From the NCBI GenBank assembly GCA_037576195.1, contig CM075102.1, forward strand, positions 1,550,001 to 1,614,000: a stretch of 64,000 bases of DNA, given 5' to 3'. Source of the stretch: Phytoseiulus persimilis (taxonomy: Eukaryota; Arthropoda; Arachnida; Mesostigmata; Phytoseiidae). The notes beneath the pieces are model-generated. The model was given only the letters and a program-made list of their open reading frames with translations, searched no databases and was not told where the DNA came from. Position numbers and translations under genes: made by a program. The first letter of the stretch is position 1, and every line of letters starts with the position of its first letter. Shown in pieces: positions 23,650 to 37,068 of this stretch.

Positions 23650-26600
23650 GCCTCTATGAAATATGGTCGGTTCGACCCCGGAATCAGCTCTTTGAATCGG
23701 CAGTCGTTCGCCACGACACACACATCGGCACACTTATCATCATAGACAACGGAACACCACCAAGCAAATGGCTCGTGAGGATACGATGTAGGATACGGAG
23801 ACAAGAATGATGACTCCAGTTCCCATTGGTTCGAAGTAATGCTAAGCCAATTCCGTCCATGGGAGCTCCAGGTTCTTAGTGGGTTTGCGACTTCCACAGT
23901 ACTGAGCTGGGGCTGTGGCACATTGTTTATCACGCATTTTTCTTCCTGGACCATAAAAAAAGAGGAAAAAAAGCATCGGAGGTCCAGCCTCGGGTACCTG
24001 GGTCTACGGGTCTGTTACGCGGGTCCGGAACCGGGTATCAGACCCGGTTCTGCGACACCTGCACTCACAACAGGTATCGATTGAGAAAGTAACTCCAGAG
24101 ATTTTTGCCCCACTCTTCCCCGGATGTTTCATCGGAAAGACAGGATTCGAAACGAGCAAGGTCAAATTCTCAGTCGCGAAGAATCTCATCTATGGCGATT
24201 TTCAGCCAGAGTAGTCATACGATGGGTGACCATGCTCGTCGCCGGTTGGCATCGATCAGGGAATCGCAGGCTCGGTCTGCCTCACGCATTTTCAGTCCTG
24301 GTCTCCGCAAAAAAAGGGGGAATCGAAGTCGATCCTCATGCCGGTCAGTTAAAGCCGTAGAGGGTTCTAGAGCTGTTATCGGTTTCTTTGGGTCGGTTTT
24401 TTCGGTTCCATGAGTTCCATATTTTGCCGCATCATGTGGAGCTCGGAACTGCGCAACAGAGCAGAAGTCCTCTAACCATCGAATTATGGATGTTCAACAG
24501 CTGTTTCTACAGAACTGTACCCGGGCCCAACCAAAGAAGTCGCCAGGCCCCCCAGTTTGAGAACCACTGCTCTAGACCGCTCTTCCTTAGCTCCACGTCG
24601 GGCGCGAGCCGCTTCGAACCGTTTGTGCCCAGCGGCCTGTGGAAAAGATCATTTGTCCAAAGTTCTCATTTGCCACAGAGATCCCCGACCCTTGATTGAT
24701 ATCGCACTTCCCTGTCCTCGGAATTTCCATTGGAAGACCTGTCTGCAAAGTGGAGAAGTCCGCCCATTCATTCCATACCCTGAAGTGGCACCAGGGAAGG
24801 AATCGTCCCAGGAGGAACTTTTGTTTACGGTTGCGGAGGCGAGCAACTCAGAGGAAACCATATGGGGGAGAATATCCTCTGAAACGCTCGGGCCATGCAC
24901 GGAGAAAACTCTTGTTGACATGATGTCTTGGGGGTTCTTCCCCCCTCCCATACTCTCCGAAGATTCAAGCGGTTAACCTCCTCCTGTGAGAACGATCTTC
25001 GAAGATATGCTCATATTTTTCACTTTGCTCGCACGGATTGAGTCCCGGAAAATTGTTTGGGAATACGCCCTTTCTCTCGACCTCTCGATTCCGGAGTTTT
25101 CGTTCCCGCTGTACAACGTCCAGGAGATACTCCTCCAAAATGTCAACGTCACTGGTTATTGCCCGGATTTAGACCCTGGAGTAAAAAACCCACCGAACTT
25201 CCGGATAAATATGTTAGTTGGAAAATATCGACTCGCAAAGTGACTTACCATCTTGATTGGTGATTCTACAATCGCAGCGTCCCGGATCCCATCGACTCCT
25301 TAGCGGAGGGCTATCGACAGAAAGCTCGAGCGGAGTTGATTTTTTCTTTGAACCCGAGCCTTCCGTGCTCAATCCTTGTTGCATGAATCCACCGCCCGTG
25401 GGTTGCCGCCGCTTTCGCCGACTCGGAACAGACATACTCCCTAACCTTCCTGTCTCGCTCTCTGTAGATACTGCCAAGGCTCAATGTACCATCCGGGTCG
25501 AGATTACCGCATTGCTGCCGAGCAGGAACAGGAAAAATCGCGGACTTGACCCAACAAGGAGCATCATAATAGCTAAGAGAGACGCTTCATCAGTATCCTT
25601 CATATTTTTTTCGGTGGTTTCATGGATTCCTTTTCCTTCCGGTGCCGACTGAGTTCACTCGATCCTGTGTACTACTCGCTTTTATGTGAAGTTTTTTCGT
25701 ATCAGAGTCTCAAAACGGTGCCAGAAGCCGCAAAACGCCGGTATCGGCTCCAGCGCCAAGCGTTCGAGAACTACTCTCCGCCGGGGAAGACTCAAGCTTG
25801 AGGAGTCTTCGAGACTGAAATTAATAGAATGGTATCGATCGAGACAATTTTCACCTCTGAGATATTTTCGTCCCAGGCGATCTCCGCCTCGACCAAATGG
25901 GTAATTCAGCACAAAATCGACTCGAAAACGGTTCGTCAGGGTTTCCGGGTTGAAATCAGTGCTCCCCGCCAACAGGGAGGCGGGTGAAACCGTTCAAGGT
26001 GTATGTTGTGATGATTATTATTACAGTGTCTTCTTCCAGAAGCGGGGGTTCGGTGGGAGGCCCGCCCTCAGCTGCTATATCGCCCAATGAAAACTTGAAA
26101 CAAGCGGCCCTCTCCTCTTCGAAGGGGAGGGTCGCCCTCAAGCCTCCTCTCAGCTCGAAACGCCACTGGCGCGCTAGTCTTTGCGTGGACGGGAGCTCCG
26201 ATCGCTGGCTTTTCTCAGCGGGCTAGTTTTTCTACGAATAATTCGTGTGTGAGCAAGCTGTGAATTGTGAGCTTTCAACTATCTGTGGACTACCTCTGCT
26301 CCAGCCCTCATCTCATCGGTAAATATTCCGAAGAATCGATAGTTCCTAGGTATCATGCCGGTCCAGAACACCGTGGGGTCGGAACTGCGGTACTGACTCG
26401 ATACTTCTAGATGGCAAAACCCGGTCCTACCGTTGACAGGATCCGCGCGAAAATCCGTGACTTCCGATCCACTCGGCAAGTACATGGAACGAATTCCAGC
26501 CGAGCTGCGATCCTATGATTCCAAAACTGAAGAAGACCAGTGAAAGGGTGGGATCATTCGAGTAAAACTATTGGTGGTGCCGCGCTGAAAGTTCACGATG

Positions 26601-29036
26601 TAAGACAATCGTCAGAACGATTCCTCAACATTGTGACCTGTTTTCCTCGAAAGAGCTCGCAGGCTGTCGCGTCGTGTTTCCGGATCGATCACGCTCGATC
26701 AATCGAAAATCTCCCGATGATTGAGATTGTTTTGAGAATTAGTTCGCATCGTGATACGTTTCCAAATCTAGCCTAGGTCTGGCCAGAGGCGAGCTTGTCC
26801 GACTCTGTAAATCCAGGCCGGCATTGGACTGACGGAGCATCCGATCCCATGGAGTGCAGGGAAGAATGATTGCGCGCTGAAACGCCGAACTCGAGGCACA
26901 CCGTGACGTTAGGGTTTAGATTTCCCAAAACAACCCATGGACGGTTTCGGCGACTTCCCTCCAAAAAGCACATTCAGAAAGTGGAAGCCGGAGGGGGATA
27001 AACGGGACATTTGTCTCCGTTTGTTGACTGCACTCGGGTTCTTATTTTGGGTTTGAAAAAGGGAAGCTGTATGCCCCTGCTCTATCCCGGTATGAGGACC
27101 GAATACATGTAAATGACTTGGGCTGGCCCGACCGCTGTCGATGTGTGAGTTCCCGACGAGCCGTATAGAAGAGTCTAGCTACCGGTGGTAGAGAAAGAGG
27201 AGCGTCTCTTGTGTCACGAACGATTTACTCTCCCTTCGAGAGTTTTGAGTGCAAAATCGTGGAGAAAAAATAGCGCCGACACCACCGTCAGAGTCTCAGA
27301 GCACCGCCGCTGTCGCCGCCGCGCATCACATGGCAAGCATTATTCAGTGTCACATGCGTAACACTGGGAAGGCTCATTCATGCTTCGCTTTCTTTCTTTT
27401 GAAAACGTCGGAAACGAAGCTCCAAATGGTGGACGGAGTTGAGGGAAATCTTGCGAGAAGAAAACAGTGATTCGACCCGGGTCGAATCCGAGCTCCCCTG
27501 TGTTTGTGTTATGGATGGCGTACGTAATTGCGAACACGACTATGTACGATGATCCGACGGGAGGAAGACGGAGCAAGCTACCGCCCAGCAATCGAAATTG
27601 CTTCAAGAGAACCGATCTTGCCTGTCCGCTGCCAGGGAAGTACAGGTCGGGTCGGCAGAATATGACGAGGAGAGGAAGAGAGAGGGACGAGAAGAAATAG
27701 AAGAAGATGGGTCACTAAACAGAAAGCAGTCTCAACATGAACATGGTGCCGCGCGCCATCGAACAAAGTCTGCAGTCGGTGACTCCGTCTATGGGTTTAT
27801 TCGTCAACGCTGTTCATCCGACAATTCATTTACTTCTGCAGCTGCAGGCCTGGAACTCAGTCGAGCGGAAACATTTCGAAAAATGCTGCATTCTTTGCTT
27901 ATTGCGCGGCAGAATCAGCAAGGGATCACGAACAGAAGAGGGAGAAGCCTGACGAAGAAAGAGCGCGTCGTCTCGGTGTTCTTTCCGAAAACCCAGAACC
28001 CCGAATTTCGAGTGTTTCCACGACGAATCACCGAGAGTCGAATTTTCTTCCCGCTCCGGATTTATCCGGCGCAGCAGCTCGCTTCGACACCGGTCATTCC
28101 TATGCTCCGGCAGCTCTGACAGGAGAACAAAATATCCCAAAACACAACAATCGATGCGATCAGGAATTAATTCGGAAGTCCTAGCGTCGGCGGAGTTGAT
28201 TATCGTTATGATCATAATCGATACCGTTAATCGTAAGGCTATCGCTCAGAGCTTCCCCCATTGGAAGGCAAGCGTCCCAACTGAACGCTGGTCGGGACTG
28301 AATTTGGTGAAGATTTTGTTGTCGAACATTCTTCGAGGTGAGGGGCCACCCTTATATTAGTATAATTAAGCTATAATGAGCAAACTTATTATTATTACAC
28401 TAATCGACTGATCAGTCGGGCGCGGCCCGCTCCCTGTTTCACGCCAAGCTCGCAGAATGACGGATGGTTTGGTAGAGCAACGGTTTCCGTCGCGATCGAG
28501 CCCAAGATTCCCGGGGCTCTAGTCAGAGATGCTCGGCGCAAATCAAGAACTTGGTTTGCGCAAGGTTCTCGGCCCGGAATGCTCTCAAGAGATCGGGATC
28601 CAGTAACTTGGAACTTCGCGCAGGAAACCTCGCCGGGATCCGCTGCGCACGGAAGACATCGTGGGAGCACTCTTCAGCGGGCCCGCGGGAACAATCGCAC
28701 TGGGCTGCAGTTCGCACACCATGCTAGTGTTCTGCGTATGATGGATCCGTTGCCGATCGAGGTCACGAACCCAATTTGTCTCTGAGTTCAGCTGGTAGCG
28801 TGCAAAATTCGGCTGGCTGAGATTCGCCAGCAGCCTCTTCAGTGGGTTCGAGTGAAGATGCGCCACGACGGTAGTTCGCATTGTCGACCGCCGCTCTCTT
28901 CTCTAAAATGTGCTCAAATGCTAATTTCCCCTTTTTGTCGCCTGCTCGCTCAACACAGTCCGTGAGATCATCCGAGAAACCGACGACAAGAGTCGACTTA
29001 CACGAGCAGTGTTCTCATTGGGGTTCGAGGGATGGA

Positions 29037-29047
29037 GGGGGGGGGGG
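29037..29047. repeat. Poly(G) run of 11
   Basis: An uninterrupted G11 tract in intergenic sequence. It may vary in length between individuals and may be miscounted in the assembly. Confidence 0.85.
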
Positions 29048-31410
29048 CGACTCTTGGGGAGCGGGAACACCAAGAGTTGAGGTTATAGAGCCGCAGGAGT
29101 TGAGGAACCGATGAGAGTCACTTGTGTTCGCGAGATTTGAGGCTCGCTGAGATTTGGGAACGCTGGAAATTTCGCGCGTGCGAGGCCGTCATTCGAATTT
29201 GATGTGTCAATTGTTTTCTGTTTGTACGTACTCCGTATGACATCTTTGGCCAGCACAGACTACGGGTTTTTATCCGCATTTCCTCTGGCTTCCTTTTTCG
29301 TTACTTCGAAAAGTCGTTCCATCATCAAAATTCTCAGACCGAATTGCCCAACCCACTCAGTGGATCGTATCTTTCATTTCTCCCGATGACAGATTTCACG
29401 CAACGGTCGCACTTGGGGCCGAGCGGGCGCGGTCAATTTTAGCTTTATGCTCAGCGCTCCACGCACGGAGCGATGATTTTTTCGTTTGTCGGGAACGATT
29501 GACTTCTGAGCGGCTTCCTCGGCAAGTTGCTGTCTCGGCTTCTGTACGTTCTTTGCGTCATCGTGCTCATTGAATCCACGGTGGAATCGGGTGGAGGGAA
29601 GGCCATAGGGAGCGCTTCGGTTACAAGAAGAAGATTCTGGTTTGTCTCCAAGAGACCATTCGAACATCATTAAGTTTGGGACAACAGCGAGCCATTATCG
29701 AGCGTTGCCCTGCGACATGTTTTGGTTTCGGGTGGCGGCGACGGCAGCGAATTGCTAGAGATCGGCGTCAAATCTGAATGCGTTTTCTTACAAACATTGG
29801 TGCGAGCTGAACCGCGCATTGCGATACGAATGGCAAGCGTTGTCTCTCTCTCAAATGCCCGAAGAGGCATTTAACCTTGTGAGCGAAAGATTCGTAATTG
29901 CAAAAGGAACTTTCTAGCGATCCTCTGACGGAGGGAATGCCGAATCATCAACGACGAAGCTCGTTACGGCTTGTTGGTCAGAACCAACACGAGATGCAAC
30001 TTTCGGCTCTGCTTGTGGAGGCCGAGACAATGATGCGAAGAACGCGATGACCGACCTCCCCGATGACCAGCGGATCAGAAGCTCCATCGGTCGAACTTCA
30101 GCTCGGTGTTCTGCCCCGCCCCGGAAACGGAGCGAGGCCGAAGCCTCTCGGGCCGCGCTTCGTGAAGCCTCTGGGCTCATGCCGGCTCGAGCTCGTTCTG
30201 CCCGGAGTCGGGAATCAGAAACAAATCAGAAATCCATCTTTGGGAGTCCTGAACAAGGGGATCCAAGTCCCATGGAGGGTGGGAGGATGGACTTCGCCCG
30301 CGAGAGACGTGTGCGAATTTATGGAGCAGAAAGAGTGAGGAGGCTTCCTTGATGGCGAAAATGCAGGTTTTGAACCTCCAAAAAGTGCGTACTGAGCGCT
30401 CAATTGAGGGAGAGATTTGCATATGTTGTCTCACGCTAGCGTTCTAATGTTCTTCTAAACATCATATGGCTTTTATGCAAATACTCCCGCCGTTTCGTAT
30501 GGGAAGTGTGAGCCGTAATCACAGGCTTGTACCCCAGGTATTTTCGGCCCGAACTCCTGTCCGAAACTTTTTTGAGCTAGTGACCCAAATCGCCGCCGCG
30601 GTCCATGTAACGAGACCAGCGACATTTCACAGCAACTTCCGAAGGAGAAAAGTAGAGGGGAAAACTCGGGAGATACCTTCGGTATTTTTTCGTTTTCGAG
30701 GAACTACCTCGGAGCTGATCGAACCGCTGGAGACCGTCGCTGATGCCGAGCTCAACTGGATTCGGCTCCAAGATTTGCCTAGCTCTACGATCGAAGGGTT
30801 GCTTTTTCATCGTGCCGGGTCTCTGTTTGTTGTCCGATCAAAGGACAGTCGGATGCGCACAGGTTTTGTCATGCACCCTACTTTTTTCGATCGTAACCAC
30901 CAACTTGACCAGAGACCACTTCCCGCTCTTTGTTGGACAGCTAAAGCGAGCCGACTCGCCGACAGGAAAGTTCGCTGCTGGATACTGTTGCTTTCGTTCG
31001 GATCCGGCTTTTGTTGCTTGCACGAGCATATGTCCCGTAGCTTCGTTTTGTTTGCGAGCTCTCTCTCTCTCTCCTAGAGAGCAATAGACCCGTTCCCTCA
31101 GCCAGAGCATCTGTCGTCACCGTCCTCCGACAGCCAGATACGACTTCAGTCAATAAAGGCTTGTCTTCGGAATCACCGATCGATAGGTTAGGCTGCGGAT
31201 GAACCGGCTCGTTTGTAGCGAAGTCAGTCGCGAGCATCGATGACTCCAACCTGACAACTAAGTTGAATGGCTGACAGCGGGAGGAAGGGCGCGATCGTTG
31301 GAGAAATGTTGGCCCGTGACAGAAAACCCTGTGGATGAAGCCGAAACCAGCAACGATGGTCACCGGTTGGAGAAAATGGCGGATATCGAATAAAATTGGC
31401 GAACACCGGT

Positions 31411-31423
31411 AAAAAAAAAAAAA
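31411..31423. repeat. Poly(A) run of 13
   Basis: A13 in intergenic sequence. No LINE or SINE body is recognisable directly upstream, so I do not call it a retroposon tail. Confidence 0.85.
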
Positions 31424-34400
31424 GTTGAACGTCGGCGGAGTAAGGGTCTCCGAAATCGACACAGGTGGTAACTGGTAGGAAGCAGAAAGAGGAGACAGTG
31501 ATGAACATCGGAGGGAATGGTGGACTCGGTGAAGAGACTTATCTGGTAGAAGGAGAAGGGCAAGCTCGAGAACGACCGTTCGAGTGATTTCTCGGAGAGA
31601 GCGTGCACGGTGAGGACACGGAGCAGTTCTGGCAGAATCTTGACCGAGTCCATCCCGAAATCTGGTTTCAAGCATCGAATAAATTTTCAGCGCCTTCGAC
31701 TGTATCTATCGAAGTCTTCGGGTGGTCTCTCTCAGGGAGCGCCGAGCATCGGATTTAGCTACAAGAACAACAATATCGATTGATGGACGGCTATCGATGA
31801 TAGGAAACGGGGAGCTCCACACCGGGGGAGCACGAGAAAAAATCTAGAACCACTCCTGCTCCGAAGCGACAAGCAGCGAACATGACGACGTACTTAAGCT
31901 GTCGGCGAGGCATCCTTTAACTTGTGCGTGATGTGAGTTCTGACGCGACTTGTAGCCATGATCACTTGATCTGAAGCTCCCGCCGCTGCTCCCTGTCGAC
32001 AGGTTGCTTGTCTGCCTTTTTTTCTACCTGTCGTCTTTCACTTCCCAGCTTCTGAGAGGCCTAAGAGCGATCATCAGACCGAAGACTCATTCTCGACAGA
32101 CGATCTGTCGGCTTGAAACAACGGATGTCTCCATTCATCGGTTCAAATGAGCTAACCCGCTTGCAACCGCTGCACAAACTTACTCGATTCCAGCGCGGGG
32201 TGCGCATAACTCCAAACTTTCACAGAGCTGCGTTTCATAGCGAGAGTGGGGAAATCAGAACAAAAATATCCGACGTGTGGGCCCACGCTAGAATGGGTGA
32301 GAACGAAGTGAGCGGGTCTTCATGACCGAAGATTTGAGTGACCCTGTTGTTTTGCGAGCCGTTGGAGCTTTCGAAGCGTCTCCCGCAGCTTTGTCGAGCG
32401 CTCTACATGAAACTGAGACTTACTAAATGAAATGAGTCAGAGTGACTCCACAGTTTCTTCGGGTCAACGGTTGACGAATTTAGGAACGGGGATCGACCGA
32501 TGGACGTATTCAAAAATGCACTTCCTGCTTTCCACGGGTATTCCGTGTCGACAGGCATTCTTTTCAGCGCGATCCCGGGATATTCCGATGTGGTTTCCAG
32601 CGAAAAATCACAAGATCGTCAATGGCGAGCTTCCCTGGAGCTTGGCCAGTGTCGCGCTTTCTGTTTTTCGCATCAGATGTTCGGCTCGATGGAAAAGTTC
32701 GAAGCCTCGGCGGTGGCTGCTTGGATTGGAGGTGGGTCAGCACCGCATTATCAGTCTCACATTCGATTGATCAGCGTTTCCTGAGCCCCGTCTCAAGAGC
32801 GCGAAAATTCTGTGAAATGGGCAGGAGACCCAAAAGAGTGAGATAATAAAAAGACACGGCTCGTGCGTCAGACGCGAATCGTGCCGGTACAGGGCGTTCT
32901 CGGCGCCCACGTGGGTTTGCTCAAGGTCGATCTAGTTTCCATTTGGTGGAAAGACGAGAAAGCCGGCGGCGTATCCTCACCGTGGACAGAGCGATCAACT
33001 GGATTCCGACCGGGACCCGCCGAGACCGCCGGTGAGCCTGCCAGCCGACTGAGAGTTTCTTCTCTGTCGCTCGCCGGCTGGTCCAACGAGCTCCAATTGT
33101 GACCCGGGCAATCTCAGCCACCGAATGTGCTGAGTTCGCATCGGAAGCTACGCCGGAAATGATTCGACATGGCACGACGCAACCGACATTGTTCCGAGAT
33201 AGAGAGCCGCTGTGACGGTTGGCCCGACAGATTCGGAGATTCCCTGTATTGGTTACTGTATATAAGCCTCACGATGCGGCGAGTTTTACCGAGTCTGCCC
33301 GGTCGGGGCAGCGGGAGAGCATAGTACGGAGATTTGCGTTGGAAAATTTCGGTAACAAGAGTACTCGTCTTTCACGATCGACGATTCCGCAAGACCCGTG
33401 CTCGAGCACATTTTGTGGGTTGCGCAGGGCAACGCCTGCAGCGCAAAGTTTATCGCACCACAGAGCTGCCAGTAGCGCAGCCAGAATAGCTGAAGGAAAC
33501 CGACCACAACTGAAAGTAATAAAGAGATGGAGAGCCCGCTCTCTCGTCCAACGTTTTCTCGGCGGATTTGGCGGGCTCGACACGATCATCCAGGTCACTG
33601 GGCGTCGTATCAATAAATGTCAGCGAGCTTCAAACTCACGAACTCTTTCGTCCCAGAAGCTCTTTCCAAAAGTTCGAAGCTGGGAATGCCTCAAAATCGG
33701 CAGAAAAACCCTCACCACCTGAATGCTGCATCAGTTTTAATGACAAAGTCAGACGCGATTCCCATGCCCTTAGATTCGATATCCGTAGTCGTCTCCGTGG
33801 CCGATTCCAATGTTGACGCGACGCGTTGCGTCAGTTGAATTACAAGCGCTTAGAATGCCAGAATCGTTGAGAGGAAATAGGACGGTTATGAATGAGAAAT
33901 TACACTAGCATGAAGGCAGCCAGAATTTTCCAACAAGGTCCTCGTTCCCGCCTGGGATCCATGTATGCAGAGGCTCTTGATAGATTGCCTCTCGAGGCGA
34001 GAAGCCGTGGAAGAGTAGATTGATTCCGAGTTGTTTGACATGTTTTCATATTCACGCGTTTCCTTTCTCTCCGTCTGGACCCAATCCACACATTGGTCGC
34101 GTCTCGTGAACCGCTTGGCCGTGATTGAGGCGGAGCTGCCACGGAATCGAAGTCGTAAACTCCGTTAATTGTCCAGCAGCAAAAGTGAGCCAGAAAGAGC
34201 TCTGTGTGTGTGTGAATCGAACCGTCTGCACACGGGATCAAAATCTTTGATACGGAGCCTCGTGAAGGGGACGCGGAGGTTCAACGCCGAAAACGCATCG
34301 AATGCTTTCGCCCGTATCGCTAACGCTGCGGTAAGGTCTCTTGCGTTGACGAAGACCACAACAACCCCTGCTTCGGTTTGTCATAGGCCTGTTTCCCGTT

Positions 34401-36956
34401 TCCTGGAAACCCTGGCGCAGGATAGCGCGAGGACTTAACGCGTTTCGGCTCGAGCCGATGGCTGTCCCGAGGCGGCAACACTCAGTCAGCCATAGGGTGG
34501 GGAGAACCTAACGGATTCTAATTCCTCCACGGAATGAAAGTATCGATCCCTGAAAAGCTTCCGGGAACGGAAGCGCTCCGACGTTGAGACACTCGTTTGC
34601 TTGTTCCCCGCTCAGTTGAACGTAACGCCAAGGACCGGTGTGCGTTGACTTCGACGCGTCGAAGTGCACTGTGCTCTACCCGAAAAAGAATTCGTGAGGC
34701 TCTTCGTGATTCCGTGACGGCCTCTCATTATCTGAATTCTGTGAGCATCTGATGATGCGATCGGGAATGACATCTCCGCTGACTTCGTCGGGACGCTGCT
34801 TGCCCGAGTTGAGCACAGATGGTTGAGATGTTTAGCTTCATAGAGAACATCGCTGGTTCATGTCGGATTAGATATTTATTGTCGAACTGGCCCGTGAGTG
34901 AACGGATGGGTGGCAGATATGCACCCGTGGCTTTTAGCACATCTCTACAGACGCGGGCACCCGACCATAACACATTTGAAACGATTGCTCTGGAGGCGCC
35001 GTTGAATTCAATCCGGTTCGATTCAACATAACGTCTGTAGGGCTCGCGCCGTTCAGCCGAGATCCGGACCCTCGAGTGAAGTGCCGCGACCGCTGAGATG
35101 TTTACCTTCGAATGCGCTGGACTTGAACCAATCGATCTCAACGAGGGCTCACGTCGCGAGTTTTCCATTCTCAGCAAACTAATGGAAACTGACCGTGCTG
35201 ACCAACGATCAGAGAGATCTCGGGCTCATGTCTGTCTGTGATGACACAAAACCACCAGTTAAACTCATGAAACACCATTTGCGCAGCGGTATAGATATAC
35301 AATCATCTAGATATATGTACAATGACTGGAAGAAATTTATAGCCTCGCTGGTGGGACGTCGGTTAATCTGTCTCCGAACATCGACGGCGCCGTCGAGTTT
35401 CCGACTGTCTAGGGTGGCTCGTTCCAAACATTGCGCCGATAGTACTGTAGATCAGTCGGCGGGTCACGTGCAGATTCCTGCTCTGTACCACGGCTGTGTT
35501 TGTGGTACTCAACAGCAGTGAACTTGTGGTCACATGATCGGGATCACAGTCTCGAGCCGCTGTTTGATACCACGGATCGCAGGTCCGCCATTTCATACCA
35601 CAGTCCGTGGAGGAGAACGTCTTATTCGGGGATGGATATCGTCCGATACAAGAACGGTCCCCGATTTCAGAAATATAAACCCAGAAAGTGTCTAGCGAGG
35701 TACGGGACCACGTGGGAGAGATATATCGGTGAACCGAGGAAAAGTCGCTCATATCCGAGTTTCTCCTGTGTACGACTCAAGTTGCTGTACATCGAGGTTA
35801 TGTTCTCCGAGTTCCATTTCTGATACGAGAAGGGTTCGATTCCCCGAGCACCAAATCATCCATAGCCCCAGCGCCCTGGGGTGGCTCACTCGCAAGCCCC
35901 TTCCATACTCGAGGCTCTCATGAGCGGAGTCGACTGAACTACCTTAACTTCCAAGACACACTTTGGCGGGTGCGGATGTGAACCTCCGTTGTGTTTCTTC
36001 CGGCGTCCGGGCGGTGCGGTCTTTCGTCCGCTCATTCATAATGTTCTCGAACCGAAATCTTCTCTGAGTGATCATGGAAGAGAGCTGAGCTGATGCGAGT
36101 GAGGACGGACTGTTCACGAAGCCCCAGCGAGTTTCGCACAAAAATCACCGGAGGCTTCCGCTCGGGGAAAAAATGGGAGACGAGGGGTCGTGTAACGAGA
36201 ACAGTAGCCTCGGTTTCTTAATTAAATCGCTCATTTCGCCGCCACCGTTTCCCCGAACGTCTCTCATAGCAGCGAGCGTTTAATGATGCAGCCGATGCTT
36301 CCTTCCATCGTCGAGTCGTCCGCGGGCGGAAGGCATCCGATGCTCCGACCGACGACCGTGTTTCTAAATAGAAGTTCGAGAAAGAGTTCTTGTTAATTTC
36401 TTGTTTGTTTATCCGCACTGAACGGGAGACTGTTGTGTATCAGTCGCGAGTGGAGAGCCACCGGACAAAATGCATGCTCATCATAGTGGCGGATCGTAGG
36501 AAACGAATGGAAAATATTCGTAAAACCGAGGGTTTTTCATTCCGTTCGGCCTCGTCCCGACTTTTTGAAACACTCTTGAGCGATGGAGACCGAGCGGCGA
36601 ACTGAAGCGAGCTATTCAGCCTCGGTCCAGAAAGCAAAGACAAGATGAAAGAACGATCGTTTTTTCATTGAGCCAGCCAGCGAGCATTCCGCGCTTCCAG
36701 ATGTTCATCTTAAGAGACACAGAACGAATTAGAAATCTCGAGAGTCGTCCGAGCGGGCTCCATTCGAACTCTCGGTGCTCCTGGAAATACACAATGGATG
36801 GGAACCGTGGAGAGCGGAACGAAACTGCGACACATCGCTGTTCACGGACCTCACATTCGTCTCTCGGATTCTTGATCAGGATTTCTAGATTTCGAGACGT
36901 GTAGCCTCGTTCGAATACGTCCTGTAAAACATCTATTCCTTCTCCTCTCTTTACAG

Positions 36957-37068
36957 CCTGCGATGCGGCACCGGATCGAGGCGGTGTAGCCTCAACCAAC
37001 TCACGGAGAGGACTAACCGGAGCTGAAACCCACCGGAACTCGGGAAGGCAAGGAGCCGAAAGGAAGTC
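36957..37068 (+). other. 5' UTR of the Wnt gene, with a short upstream reading frame
   Basis: A strong acceptor (TCTCCTCTCTTTACAG, ending at 36956) lies 112 bases before the Wnt ATG. This implies at least one earlier non-coding exon. Within this leader an ATG at 36963 opens an eight-codon frame ending in TAG at 36987-36989. Such a frame would be expected to dampen translation of the main product. The acceptor and frame are seen directly; the effect is inference. Confidence 0.5.

Larger units (their letters stand above)
21416..36956. other. Intergenic block and upstream region of the Wnt gene
   Basis: This 15-kb stretch has no gene I can identify. It holds the 28-bp repeat at 23.5 kb, an 11-nt G run at 29037 and a 13-nt A run at 31411. 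Several overlapping long frames, for example 244 codons at 30941-31675 minus, lack family motifs. Upstream non-coding exons and promoters of the Wnt gene probably lie at the right side of this block, because the Wnt leader begins at a strong acceptor (36956). Confidence 0.4.

Noticed and set aside
24270..24365. Gypsy-type reverse-transcriptase echo (GGIEVDP)
   Set aside because: Only about seven residues fit; no other polymerase, RNase H or integrase block is nearby.
26279..26516. Minus-strand frame ending in AGAEVVHR, an octapeptide like one in the small mitochondrial protein Brawnin
   Set aside because: A stop follows at once and the flanking residues do not match, so it is taken as coincidence.
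32500..32850. Serine-protease-like string GGGCLDWRWVSTA
   Set aside because: No catalytic histidine motif (TAAHC), no further trypsin motifs, and no signal peptide in phase.
35760..35860. tRNA-like T-loop (GGTTCGATTCC) near 35836; similar words at 520, 11316, 27477 and 61885
   Set aside because: No matching acceptor stem, D-arm or anticodon stem could be folded upstream at any of these places.
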